Source: Phoebastria nigripes | Lineage: Eukaryota; Chordata; Aves; Procellariiformes; Diomedeidae | Reading direction: 5' to 3' | DNA: 64,000 bases | Assembly: GCA_035582835.1 (NCBI GenBank) | Contig: JAYKAV010003358.1 | Coordinates: 250,054 to 314,053, forward strand | Part shown: piece after piece, positions 26,219 to 38,700 of the stretch | How the letters are laid out: each line of letters starts with the position of its first letter | Position numbering within the stretch: the first letter of the stretch is position 1 | Made by a program: the position numbers and the translations under genes | Notes under the pieces: generated by a model | Database searches by the model: none | What the model was told of the DNA's origin: nothing | Seen by the model: the letters and a program-made list of their open reading frames with translations, nothing else

Positions 26219-29200
26219 GAAAGCTTGCTTGAGAAGGAGAAAGAAGAAAAGATAAAGACAATAATAAAATGGTTTATTATTTCCAAGAGCAGGTATGGAA
26301 GCTCAGATAACCCTGGGATGAGTGCACAATAAATGCAAGGGATAGAGATTATTAACTTTACATTGACAAATCATTCACAGTTTTGTTTGCCATAGTTATT
26401 TGGAAACCTGTTTCAAATCTTGCAATAGCTAGCAACGGCNAGCCTTGTGTCTCCAAAAACTGCTGGGTGTCGACAATGCAAAAGCCCATGGAGTAACAAA
26501 ACAAAGACCGTGATGACATCAGGATTAAGAAAGGTATGTCACCCATCAGTGGATTTGAGAAAAGGCACCTGTCTGTATGGTCATCATCTCCTCCTATCAG
26601 TATTTAGTGATACGAACACTTTGATCTCTGCAGTGAGCTGGTGCATCCCTGGTGCCGTGCAACCATCCCTCCCACATGAACTGGCATCAGAGGGTCGTTC
26701 AACCTCTGGTTTATGAGAATTGTATTTGCTTCTGCAATGCAGAAGCTTCAAGTTACAATTTTAAAGCTATTAGGACTAGACAGAAAGCCTTCTCTCATAG
26801 AGAGCTAAGAGCCCAGGCTTTCAATTGATGTAACTATGCTGTATGCCTCATGTATATGCAGAAGTTGTTGTATTTAACAGCCATGATTGTAAAATATCTT
26901 GCCTTAAATTCATGACACGCTGAAATACAGAGTAGTTCATTTGGATTACTTTTACAGGCTTTAACGTTTCAATGACAGCCTCTACGTGGGAACTGCAGCA
27001 ACTTGGCTTTGTAGGCTGAAGAACATGGGGAAGAAAGGACCTTTAAAACAAGCCTTTGAAACTGTTTCAAGCATAGGTTTTCCCTATAGTGTGGCACGAG
27101 TCAGCTTCATCCTGGTGAGTGCAAGGAGAAAGGTTTTATAGGTAATCCTTGGAGGAGGAAGGGGGAGTGATGTTGTTGNCATTTGTGAACAGCTATGCCA
27201 CCTCCCCACAATAACATACGAGGGGACTGTCTCAGGCTGTGTACATATACATTTGTCTGTATGTATATATGCTTTATTTTTATGATTCTTTCTAGCTCAG
27301 AAAAAAAGATGCAACAAAATCATGAACATTTGTAAAAGGCGATGTTTTTAAAAGAGTCTACATCCTTCAGCTGTCATAAAATTTGAATTATATGCCACAG
27401 GTGATAGTCGCTATTTTAAGACAAACCATATTATTGAGATAGACGAAAAAAAGAAATAAAACCACTTCAAGATGGACGGAGTCTATCCTGTGAGCAAGCT
27501 TGGGACTTGATGTGCATCACTCCCAGCTTTCTGCCTCTATAATTGCCATGTTCAGAGATAAAAGAAAAAAATATCAGTGTGTACCTTTCATCCTTTTCTG
27601 TACATTATCTGCAGCTCTCACTTAGCTTGCTTCATGTCAGAGGATTGCTCTTTACCAGTTACTATTTTATGTAGCTGCAAGTTTCACAAGTTACATTGTA
27701 TGGCAGTGGGAGTCTTCCAAGACTGGACCGAAGCCAGCAGATGTTCAGTGATAGCCCTGTGCACGGCTCTTAGGCAAATGAGGGGTATCAAATAGGTAAG
27801 AGGAGCATATTCTTCGACTACAGAACTAGCAGCACAGTAAATANCCAAAGAAATGGCAGGTGGATGAATTTTCCTTTTCTGTGCAACCGGCTTTACTCTG
27901 CTATAACTCTCCTGACTCTTAACGCAATTGTCCCTCAGTTGTACCAGCGCAGGTGAGATGAGAAGAGGCCCGGGAAAGAGCTAAGAAAGGGGAGCCTGGG
28001 TATCGGTTTGCTTCCTTGCCTTTCTGTGAAATAGTATGTCGGATTGCTTAGATCTGAATGAATTGACAAGAAATCGTTTTGAGGCAAATACAAGGCATGC
28101 ATGGCAGGAGAAAAACGCGTGTCATTAAGACAAACGCACAAGGAATTAGGGCTCTCCTATACTCTCTAGGATACGATGTGACCCAGCGCCCGGAGCTGGC
28201 AGGTGTGCGACCCGTGGCTTTCTGCCTGCTGCGAAAGCCCACGCAGACCAGTGGGATGGCTGAATCCAGATCGCAGCCAAACTCTCCAGTCTAAGGTTTC
28301 ACTTGACTTTGTGGCTATAAAGCAAGTTCTGTCCCTTGCATAAATAAGCTTCACGTATGCCAAGACCAGCAGTTCTCAGACTGAGGCCCAAAGTGCCCCA
28401 GCTGCCCANGCCTGAGCACAGCAGTGGGGATGCGGACCAGTGGCTGGTATTCTGACAATGAAGAACTGTGATCTCCTGATACACATGCGAACAAAGAATT
28501 AACCTTCAAACCTGATTACGTTAACATTGCTGTTTCCTACTAAAGCTGTCCCAGGGAAATAAGATTGATTTCTGAATATGCAAACAATTAAGCAGTCCAT
28601 TCACATTGCTCTTGTGTATTTTGGGCAACTCGAGGCCTTTCAAAAAATCAGGATACAACCAGCATTACACTGGCAATTGCTTAAAGAATGAGACTTCCTG
28701 GATGACTTGCAGAAATGTATGGGTCTTCCATAAAGTGCTGGCTATTGTAGACTAAGATCAATTTCATAATAAGGTCCTGATGCTTTTAATTATCTGTTTT
28801 GCAGATATTTGAAGTATAATAATATAAATTTTGAAGTAAAAAGCTATTTTCAATGAGAAAACGTTGCACAGATGTCAAATCTCCACAAATTTTCATTCCC
28901 TTTTATGCATTAAGCCACCACAATTCCCCAAAATACAGTGACAAATTCTGAAATGCACTGACAGAAAGTCAAAAAAGAGAAGATGAGCATGGATTTTAGG
29001 ACATGAATACTAGTGTATGATGGGCATGTTAATGGCCACTCTAATTAAGTCCTCAGAAATAAAATATTTGTAAGGACTGTGATTCTGCTCAGTTAGTATT
29101 TTCAGTATGCCAAATTCATCCTTGGCATGATCCATTTGGTTTCAGGAATCAATTTTGGTCCACCGTGATAAACAGGGCAAACATATGCTCTTACTTTTTA

Positions 29201-30329
29201 AAATAATGGCTAGACAGACACGCTTTTTGCTATGCTTCCTAATCTACAGAAGTACCAAATCTAGAGACAATGAATAATGGAGTTAATGATGCTGAGGAAT
29301 ATTACATGTAATAGATATTTTACCATAGCTCTGAAATGTGTCCACTTGATTTATAGAAACGTCACCACTTCTGTTTAAGTCCCAGACTATTGAGGGGGCA
29401 TCTCTTGATAATAATGCATTCTGTGCATGCACCATTTGCTAGGATTTCACTTTCTATGAAGTGTATGTTTACTTTTACTGTACCACTTGCCATTTACCAC
29501 CTCACTGCAGGTCCCCAGGGAGCCCAACATGCCCATTTTGGGCTGCTTGTTTTCAGCAGAGGAAGGACAATGCGTCCCAACTAGCCCCATGACCACCTTC
29601 CAGCAAACACAGAAATTTTCAGAAATGCTTAAAGAAGGCAACACTTAATTTCATATGCACGACTGGGAGGGTCTTCCTTGAATACGGGGGCATGGCCTGG
29701 GAGACAGGTACAGCACAGCATCACAGATGACAGCAGTACAGGTCTACCTGGGGAGACAGGAGAGTGAGAGATGGGAGCTGGCTGTGAAAGTCTCTCTCTG
29801 GTGTGTATGTGACCTGGCAGCATGTATCTGGGGCTCCGCGGGACTAAGCCCATAAAGAAAGATGCACTCCATATCCCAAGGGCGCTAGGTCTTCATCCAG
29901 CCCAAAACTGAAGGGGCAATTCCCATGGCTCTGTGGAGCTGAACTGAATTCATGGGGCTCTGTGGAGAAGAGATGGTCTCAACAGAACCAATACATAACA
30001 AGTGTTACTGAAATCATTACAAAGAGAAACAAAGCTATTGTTTGGGGTTTTTTCAGAGGTTTTTTTCCCTTGAGAGAGAAGGGGAGAGAGATCAGACCTA
30101 TGTCTTTAATACTTACTTGGAATATAAGTTTCATGATAGGAAAATGCTGTGGAATAGACTAGAAAATGACTTTCATATAGGACCTTTTTTTCCCTCCAAA
30201 TAATCCTACAGAATGTAAGAAGGATCTTCTACAAAATCCAGTGACAAGGCTAACAGAATGAATAAAATTTGTTATTACAAGTTGTAGAGTATTAGAAGAA
30301 AATAAAACTATATAAATGTTATTCCTATC

Positions 30330-30360
30330 TTTTTTTTTTTTTTTTTAAAGCTTTTTTTTT
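30330..30360 (+). repeat. Twin T tracts ending in CAG|GTAACC
   Basis: T17 at 30330-30346, then AAAGC, then T9 at 30352-30360, followed by CAGGTAACC. The sequence looks like an acceptor fused to a donor. It lies outside any gene I can assign on this strand. Confidence 0.7.
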
Positions 30361-31449
30361 CAGGTAACCACTAGAAAATCTATCAGTATTTTTGTAGGGT
30401 TATTTTTCCATTGGGACTTGCTGCTTGGGATATTGTAAGATGGCATTAATATGACGGTGCAGGTAAAAGAAGAGTTGCATTTAAGTACAACAGTAAATTG
30501 ATGCATATTGAATATATGTTAAATGATGCTCTTATTTTCTCATAAGCAACAGGAAGGTAGCACAAGTGTATGTGAGAGAGGAATTTTTGTGAATGGGGTT
30601 ATTTCAATATAAAAGAAGAAGAAACCTAATTCAACAAAATAATTCTTTATGCTCATACGTAATTAAAATGCAGATTTCACACATTTCTTTATGAAACACA
30701 AAGGATGTTCCTTCCCACATACTGTTTTGTAGATAAAGACACAAACAAGTAGAACATTTGGATGTGCACTGAGGCGCAGACCCTCGTCCTTTTGATGTCA
30801 GTGTGAATTTTGCCATGGCTTCAATATTGGAGTGTTGATAAGGAAAATGCCATAGCCAACATGCCTGAAGTGCTATATCCACTCACGCATAACTCCCNTT
30901 TATTTCCAGACTAGCTGAGCTGAACAGAGCCTGCACTTCTCAGGTACATCTGTGACTATGGACAGACTGGGCCAGGGACCAAAAACTGCCAAAACATGTC
31001 TTGCAGTGATATATGTAAAAAAAAAAACGAAGCTCAATTTTATCATAGTCTCAAGAAAGAAAGACAGAATAAATCACTCATTTTTGGACTGATAAGCATG
31101 GGAGCCCTCAGCCTAAAGAGTAATTTTCCAGCAAGTTATTAGCACCAGAAAACGGGGTTAGGATAAAAGTGCCTCCTCATCCATAACTCTAACCAGTACA
31201 AAGCTAAAAATACATGAAAAAGAAAACAAATTATGGGGGTTGGATCAAATGGAAAAGATATTTACTTCATGGTAATATCACCTCTCCTCTCTCATACACT
31301 GCAGAACCTACAGGCTGGGAAAATTACTGTGTGCTCCAGCATATAAGATAGTATAGAAGAACATATAAGCAAACCTCACTCACTGCTAGAAATATTTTTT
31401 GTGTCATCTGGAAAAGTTGGATTTCTCTTTGAGTGGCCTTACTCTGGTA

Positions 31450-32062
31450 ACAAGAAAAGACAGTTAACATTTATTCATATGTTGTACTGATTAGGAAATA
31501 TCTCTACAAACACAAGTTACTTAGAAACAGCAAGTCTGAAATAGGAGAAAACACCAAGAGAAAAACAAGCTGTAAATACATTTCAAAAGTGTGTTTGTTT
31601 TTTTCCTTTTTCTTTTCTTGACTAGCACCATCTGTACACAATAAAGTATGAACATAAATGTTTGGATAATAAAGATTTGCAAGGCACTTAAACAGTTTTT
31701 CTGGATAGGTTTTCTTTTAATGAACCTCTCAATGGAAGTCCTACAACCACCCTTCCTCCTCCCTCAGCTAACGCAGGGAAAGAAGTGTCTTCTGCCAGCA
31801 GTTCTTATTTACAGACATGTCCTTAAAGGTTCCTCAAAGTGCTCTTTTAGGCTAAGAGAATCAACAACCTTATATCTCCATTTTTCATGCTCGTCCTGTT
31901 TTTTTTAATACTACTCTTCTGTATAGTAAAGCAAATCTCTCATACACACAGTTGAGACTTGACTCCAACCTTCATCCTCATTCTGTTGTCTTTGGGATGC
32001 TATTCAGAAGGGAAAAGGAGGATGGCAGAGATGTGCATTGAAATTCTCTCGAGGTTCGTTCT
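31450..32062 (-). other. KIF26B: KIF26B 3' UTR (inferred extent)
   Basis: This is the sequence downstream of the KIF26B stop on the minus strand, down to just past the AATAAA at 31475-31470. The extent is inferred. ATTAAA variants occur nearer the stop (31909-31904 and 31721-31716) and a further AATAAA lies at 30904-30899, so several 3' ends are possible. Confidence 0.5.
31470..31475 (-). terminator. KIF26B: KIF26B poly(A) signal candidate
   Basis: TTTATT on the plus strand reads AATAAA on the minus strand, about 590 bases after the KIF26B stop. It is the first canonical hexamer in that direction. No transcript evidence is available. Confidence 0.45.
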
Positions 32063-32211
32063 TTATCGGCGTCTAGAGGTGATGTCAAAACAGGTGATCA
32101 TCATGAGATGGGCCTTGCAGAAGTTGACACGGTTTTCCAAACGCTCAGTCACACATTCCAGGGCCTCCAGGTATTCCAGAGAATCCAGCTCAAATACCTG
32201 CTCCAGATCAA
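32063..32211 (-). CDS. KIF26B: KIF26B terminal coding exon with stop codon
   Basis: On the minus strand the exon follows TTCCCACAG and joins the previous exon's last T to give F, then [18 protein letters not shown], then [19 protein letters not shown] and finally [11 protein letters not shown] with TAA at 32065-32063. This is nearly identical to the remembered vertebrate KIF26B C-terminus. The segment is predicted to be helical, with heptad-like Leu spacing, and ends in a basic RRR tail. The 149 bp keep the frame exactly (2 + 49 codons). KIF26B is a kinesin-11 family member reported to lack normal motor ATPase activity and to act in kidney mesenchyme adhesion and WNT5A-ROR signalling. Confidence 0.96.
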
Positions 32212-34055
32212 CTGTGGGAAAGAAAACACACAGATAGGAAAAGCAGACACAACCCAGTGCTGGTTGGTGGGAGAGACAGAGCTAATTCAAGTCTTTAAAG
32301 CCATCAGCACTGTATACAACATTATCTCTGGCTTGCCATTGTCATCAAAAGTTGCCTTTTCTGTTTAATGGCTATTAAAACAGCACAGCAGCTTGCTGAT
32401 AGTGAAGAATACTGTTAAGATTGCATTGGATGCTTTCTTGAGCAATATGCTCTGCCATCCTGTCCAGAACTGCAGATGCCTTTTGCCACACTCCAACATC
32501 TTTCCCCAAGAAAAGCCACCAGAACTATTTTTCCAGCAACCATGTGGCTCACTGCAAAGACACCGGCTGGCACAAAACACCTGTAGGCTTCAGGTTAACC
32601 TTCATGCCCATAAGGAACACACAGGTTGAACATGATGGTGAAACTCAGAAATAATGTGTAAAACAGGCCAAGTTAAATCTGTTTACAATGATTTTGATTG
32701 TTTGCATTCAGGGTTTGCTTCAGCGCCATGCTTAAGCAAATTTTGAATGCTAAGCACATACTTAAAGTCATCCCTATTTGGGGCATGTATATGAGATGTA
32801 CTGACTCTCTCACACATTCTGCTGACCAGAAAGAGATTTAAATAGGTGCTCTGCCCTGGGAGGACAAGTCCTTTGCTGAATTCAGAACTTGGGAGTTAGA
32901 AACGAACCTCCAACCTCCTTGCTCCTCACACCTCTCCCTATTCCATGTGATTCTCACTAGACCACTCAAGAGTGGCAAGGGAAGGCGTACACATCAATCA
33001 CTCCACTGTAGGTGCCCNTATGCTGCCAAAGACCAGCTGGCAGAGGCTTCCGTGGAAGCTGAGTGTGAGATACGTTGTCTGAGCCAGTACTTCCCATCTT
33101 AACTGGTCCCTGAGGTTTGTGCTATCCTTGAGGCTTTCTGCGTTCATCACGCTGGAATCAGAAGCAAAGGCATCACACAGTAAGCAGATGGCAATGTATG
33201 GCAAATTCTCTGCTCCCTTTAAATCTGTCCTTTTTACCTCTCTTCCTTAATAGTGTTCCTGAAACATATACCATGGTTGTTTTGCAGGATGTACCAATCA
33301 ATTGTTAACTTATGGCAGCTGTCAAAGGAAGAGTTAGGATGCTTCCACAGAACACACCAGCCAACCTCCTTTTGCCACCTGCAATTATCCTAAATAAATT
33401 GAAACTCAGGTTTTTTTCTAGAACTCTTTGACATGAACTCGTCTGCTTGCTAATACTAAAAATTGTTGTACAATTACTGCAGTACTCTCTATCTTTTTTC
33501 CTTTGAGGTGTTGAGGTCCTTCTTCATTTGAATGTGAAAGCCCTTTAAGCTCTCTGAACTTTACACATCTATAGTTATAAAAAATGGGCCAAATTCATTT
33601 TTCATGTAAGCCCACTGGTGCCAAGGGACAAGTTTGCTCCACAGTGTTATTTTGTGGTAGAAGAGCAGACTTATAATATTGCTTAAATGTCTTAGTGATC
33701 TGAGGCCAAAAAAAAAAAAATCTCATTTTCAGGAGCTGTGGACTGAAACGTGTGAACGTTAATCTACCAATGGCAATATTCACCACTACAATGCTGTACC
33801 ATTTCAACACTCAGCTCTCAGGCAAAAAGGATTGTTCAGTTCTACTGTCAACATTTAATAAGAATTATAGGGACTAGTTCTAGAAATACAGTCAAACTAA
33901 AACTTGCCCTTAGGTCATATGTTGGTTCATTTTAGTCTACAAACACAGTAGCTCACATGTCATTCTTAGCAAACATTTCTGCTCCCCTCCGTCCCCCCGC
34001 CATGAAATACACCAAAGGACACCTATGAGTCCAGGCAATAAAACGATGTCCTTAC
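32212..34055 (-). other. KIF26B: KIF26B last intron
   Basis: This intron of about 1.84 kb has a GTAAGG donor and a CCCACAG acceptor on the minus strand. It contains unique sequence and an A13 run (plus strand) at 33708-33720. I see no other feature. Confidence 0.85.
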
Positions 34056-34206
34056 ATTCACTGAGCCATTTATTAGGATCCAGCATCAGGTACTGTTTGG
34101 TCACCTCCAGTTCTCTCATTAACCACTCGTACTTGGCCTTGACCTCAGCAATTCTCTGCTGGCGATGCTCCAGGATTTTCAGCTTGGCATTGAAACATAT
34201 CACTTC
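34056..34206 (-). CDS. KIF26B: KIF26B coiled-coil exon
   Basis: After a GTTGACAG acceptor the minus strand reads [19 protein letters not shown], then [18 protein letters not shown] and [13 protein letters not shown], leaving one base (T) for the next exon's FDL codon. The Leu/Ile spacing and the charged K/E/R positions fit a short coiled coil, known in this place in vertebrate KIF26B. The 151 bp preserve the frame. Only a few conservative changes from the mammalian protein are apparent from memory (for example K for R in AEVKAK). The exon is bounded by canonical AG and GT sites. Its role is likely partner or filament binding by the tail, which is an inference. Confidence 0.96.
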
Positions 34207-35593
34207 CTGTCAACCAGAAAAAAGGAGCAGGGAAGGAATAGGTGAAAAGGAGAAGAAATACCCAGATCCATTCAGTCAAATGATCTTCCAATCAATAATA
34301 CTGACAACGAGCCATTTACTCTGGAAGCGTATGAATCACTGCATGAAATCATCTATCATCTGTTTTATTTTTATTGCTTTTGTTTTGTTTTGATGTTTTC
34401 CATCAGTGAGCTTTGGAGACTTTGCAATGATAGTTAATAATAAACCATAATAATTANTAACAGGCAGCATCTTGAAATCAGACTAACTGTAGCAAAACAT
34501 TTCTGGTTTTTGTCACCAGAAGTTTGGCTAAGAAAATCTAAGCTCTTGGGAGAAGGAAATCCATTGCTTGCTGTGTTAAAATCCTAAATACATCTCTGTG
34601 CTTGGCGCATAAGAAATGTAGTAGTCATATTATAAAATAAGAGAACCGGTAGCAAGATCAAATTTAAAACATCCTTAAACAAAGCGAATATGTTATGAAA
34701 AGCTCCAGCAATTCACAATCATTAATAAAGAAGATATTTTTTCTGTAAAGATATGAGGCACAGTAACAGCACAGAGTGCAGTGCTGTCTGGAGACACCCA
34801 GCCTGGCCTCACATGACTTCGGAGGGGTGGCAGCCATCACGACGTGCAGTAAGTGAGCCCATGGAGAGGGCTGTGCTACCCTCGCTAGCATGGTAGCATT
34901 CCCAATAGAAGAACTATCCTCCTCCAAGCCTGTGTGAAGGTCCCAACCCTATTCTGCTTTCTGCACTGTAGACAAATCTGCTGTGTGGGTGAAGTGCAGT
35001 GGAAATCCTACCCCAATAAGTGATGTTTTTCCCCATACAAAATCATATCAGAGAACATCACAAACAGCCTAACCAAGTGACAGGGGCTAGGAAGAAAAAG
35101 TACCTTAAAATAATAATAAAGTCTATATCCACAGTTACTCTAAAATTGGTGCTATTCCACCAACTTCAGATACTCTTCCCAATCATACCTCTCAAGAGCT
35201 GACCTTCACAATTCCCTGATCTTTTTGCAAATTTGGAGGCCTGAGGTTGGCAGGAACAACTTTGTTAGAGAGAAGACATCAGCTATCCTGAAAACAATAC
35301 CATCAAAGCACTTGAGGCACCATTGCTGCCTTGAAAGACAGATGTGATGAGATGCTGGAGCACAGGAACCACCAAGACTATAAGCAAGGGACAAAAATGC
35401 AAGGTACCAATGTCCGTCAGCTGCTACGGAAGAAGGCATAAGTTGAGTCATAACTGTTCTTAAATGAGATAATAGGTTTTGCTGCCTGTTGAATTAACCA
35501 TATACAATACTACACATTTCTGACTGCACAATCTGAATTTCTCCTTTTACACCCTCCAGGAGTAGGGAGACAGATTACATAGATTTTACTCAC
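34207..35593 (-). other. KIF26B: KIF26B intron between the first and second C-terminal short exons
   Basis: This intron of about 1.39 kb has a GTGAGT donor and a TTGACAG acceptor on the minus strand. It holds AT-rich unique sequence, with no repeat or other exon visible. Confidence 0.85.
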
Positions 35594-35796
35594 CTTGCTG
35601 TCCCCACCTCGTCGCCGCTGGAGCCTCTCCACATCATCTATCTCATAGACTTTGATCTCAAAGGGCTCCCCCAGCCCCCTCTGCCCACTTCGCAGGGGCC
35701 CATCCACCCAGCGGACCCCGGGACTGTTGGCAGGCTTCCTTGCTGGGGAAGTGGTATCAAGTGATAAAGCTGGAATAAGCCTCCGTCTCTGTGAAC
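35594..35796 (-). CDS. KIF26B: KIF26B exon with conserved basic C-terminal segment
   Basis: The minus strand reads, after a TTTGCAG acceptor, a split Gly codon then [40 protein letters not shown] and [18 protein letters not shown], ending DSK. The block is strongly conserved in vertebrate KIF26B. It combines a basic QRRR motif, Ser/Thr-Pro sites that could be phosphorylated, and an acidic/basic [11 protein letters not shown] stretch that starts the C-terminal helical region. The 203 bp fit the frame (2 + 67 codons). Splice sites are canonical (GTGAGT donor). Confidence 0.96.
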
Positions 35797-38700
35797 CTGC
35801 AAATGCAGAAATTGCCATTTCATGTTAGCACAGTTATCCCCTCTCCTTTCTGCTCAATCTGCAGAAATGTCTACAAACTATATATATTCAGCCTTCTTAA
35901 ACACAGAAGAAAATGGAGCAAAAACCCAGGGAGGCCATGGAAGTTGGGGTGAGCTGTAGCTGCAATGTGCTGTACCCACTNATCATGAATCAGATCCTCA
36001 CATGTTCTTTGGTGCCTGACTCCAGGATTTGATCCTCAGAGGGCATATGTACCCTAAAGTTTCCAGAGCTTGTGCCTGCTTCCCTTTGCTCAGGTCTTGG
36101 TGTGTACAGGTATGCCAATGAAGGGCCAGAGCAGCAGGTTGGAACTGGTCTAGCTTTGCTTTCCTATCTCTTTACTGGTGCTGGCTCTTACAGCCTAAGG
36201 ACAAGCATTAGCTAGCCTCTGCATAGACCATCTCCAGGGGAGGTGTGTTGTTGTTTTTTTTAATCACAGCACAAAAAGCACTTTGATACCCAAGTTCTTT
36301 TACTATGCTGGAGTTGAGTGCCAGTATACCACCACCTAGTCCTTTGCATAACACCACGGTAGGCTGGCTAGAGCAGTAAAAACACTAGAGAGGACAAAAC
36401 GCCTGCAGTTAAGTAAACCCGAGCTTGGTGGTTGCCACCAGAGTTGCATTAGCCTTGTCTCTGTTCAGTAGAATATTCTTCTAAAACATTTCCCACTTAT
36501 GCACTTACTGCAGCACTGGTGATGGGCAAGAAAGCGGCAAGAATGATGGACTGGCAGAAGGGTTAAGTCACTGTGTCTGCTCCAATACCAGTGCTCATGC
36601 ATACCCGCTCTGCTTTATAATACCAGCACAGCGGATGGGAGCACCACAATAGCTGAAAATGTACCATGGTTGATAAAGACTATGCCATATGGAAAGCATC
36701 TGCCATGTGAGTTGCCAAGTCAGCACCTAAGGTAAAGCAAGGGAGAAAAAGTATGTCACTGGCCTGATGGCAGTGGTAAGGAAGTTGAGCATATGGTTTG
36801 TTGGGATAAAGAACAGACACACACAAAAAAGAAAAACAACTGGCTACATTTCCTTGCTTGGTTTAGTACAATCAGAGCAATGGCTGGGTTTTAAAAAAAA
36901 AAAGTTTTGTAGCTGACAACTCCTGCAGGGTCTCCCCTAGGAGACAGAAGGAATAGAAGGGGTGGGAGAAACCAAAACCAAAAGCTGGAGCCAGCAAGTT
37001 TGAATGAAACTATTAACTGACTCTCTTGGCTGCAAGAACAAAACTGATGCCAGCAGGGAAGGGATGCAGAATGATCATGCAGATTTTATTTTAAAAACAA
37101 GATAAAATAATTTAGAGGAATCTCCAGCACTACATTTATTGAAACTTGAATGTAAATAGCTTCAACATGTCTGCCAACTTGGTGCTTCAATGAAAGCTAA
37201 AAAAAAAAAAAAACAAACCCAAAAATATCTATTGATTGCCTAGTTTTTGGATTTGCAAGTAACAAAGCATTGTCTAATTTCATTCATGGGAGTCTGTTTC
37301 TCTGCTGACTTTGCAAACTATCACATCTTATCCCATTGATTCCTGAGTGCAGCAGCCTGTGCTAGAAACTAGCAGTTAGTAACCAGTAATTAACCTGTAA
37401 ATGCTAGCTCTAAAATGGATGAGAACGGTCTATCTTGCTGTCTAGCTGGAAAGCCTAGTCTACAGAGCTTTTATTTGAATGCAGCTGAGAGAACTCTATG
37501 CAAGAAAAGGAGAGCACAGCCAAGGCTCTGCAAGGCCCCTTTATACCAAATGGCCTGAGATCTGGACTGCCCATCCTGTGACACCTANCATACTTGTGTT
37601 ACTACTCAAACTGCAGCCCAGCAAAGGAGCCCATGCTAGAACAAGTGAAGCCTTACAAATACCAGCAAGTCGGAGTTGTTCTAGACCTGTCGTACCAACG
37701 ACTGGAAGTCAATGTCAGCATTTGCTTACCTTGAATGCATTTCAGTTAAGCTCTAGATTAAAATGCCTGATCAAGAGAAGAATCAGATCTTGAAAAAAGG
37801 AAAAGCAAGACCTGATCCATTACCATAGCTAAAAAGTGACAACCACGAGAGAGACACCGTTTGGGAAGACCCCAACAAACTGCAATGCTAAGGGTGACTC
37901 TTTGCCAGCGATGCTAGAGAAAGGCAACCAAATGGTGAGAGCAGCTGCATACTTGAAGGGAGGTGAGACAGGGTGGCGAACTATTAAATTTTGTTACATG
38001 CAGGGAGAGATCCTGCAACAGGCTCAGCCCCTCCTGGGAAACAAGCCCTCCGCTTGCTTAAATGTGAAGGGCACTGAGTACATCCNTAGAGTCACTCAAG
38101 ACCAAAAGGATGTAGGCATTTAAAACTTTTTAAAATACGTTTTAGGCTTTTGGCCATGGTGTCTCACAGAAGCAGTCTTTCAAATTTTGTCTGAGTGTAA
38201 AAGCAATCTCTTTCCTATCTTTGCTGCTCATCAACTTTTAGAGCCAGCAACAATTACAAGCATCAGATCTGACCTCCTGTGTAATGCAGCCAAGTGCTGC
38301 TAATTTTTTTTACTTTGTGCCCCCCACTGATGGTCACATCTCCTTTCATGCCATGCCTATGGACTAGCTCTAGCATTTCAACGAAGAAGCTGAGCAGACT
38401 GGAAATTCCTTCTGTCCAGCTCTGCCATGCATGGCTGAACTATGACTAAGGCAGTGCCTTTTTCTGTGATGTTTGATTTTCTTCCTTTTTTCTTTCCTCT
38501 TTCTTTTTTCCCCACTGTGGCTGTTAACACCACCTTCTTGTGTAATGGGGCACTTTTAAACCATCCCCACTGGAAAAACTGCATCTTCGACCAGAGCCAA
38601 AGTCCAGGTCTGAGACACTCTGGGAATGCAGGTGGATGGCTCTCACCTTGCCACGAGAACAGCGTCAGGCTCTTATTTGGAGCAAAGCAAAACAGATGTC

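Larger units (their letters stand above)
13721..31449. other. Intergenic region between convergent SMYD3 and KIF26B
   Basis: About 17.7 kb separate the two inferred 3' ends. I find no exon chain, RNA gene or intact transposon. Visible items are an overlapping ORF patch at 15088-15654, an A17 tract at 16129-16145, a 12-bp minisatellite at 22174-22209, a TA/CA-rich patch at 25740-25865, a T22 tract at 26197-26218 and twin T tracts at 30330-30360. More GC-rich DNA lies around 20.1-20.6 kb. The open frames scattered here are of the length expected by chance. Some of the right-hand part could be a longer KIF26B 3' UTR. Confidence 0.7.

Noticed and set aside
31639..31644. AATAAA on the plus strand near the KIF26B 3' end
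   Set aside because: It is on the wrong strand for KIF26B and far beyond the SMYD3 poly(A) site, with no plus-strand gene to terminate.
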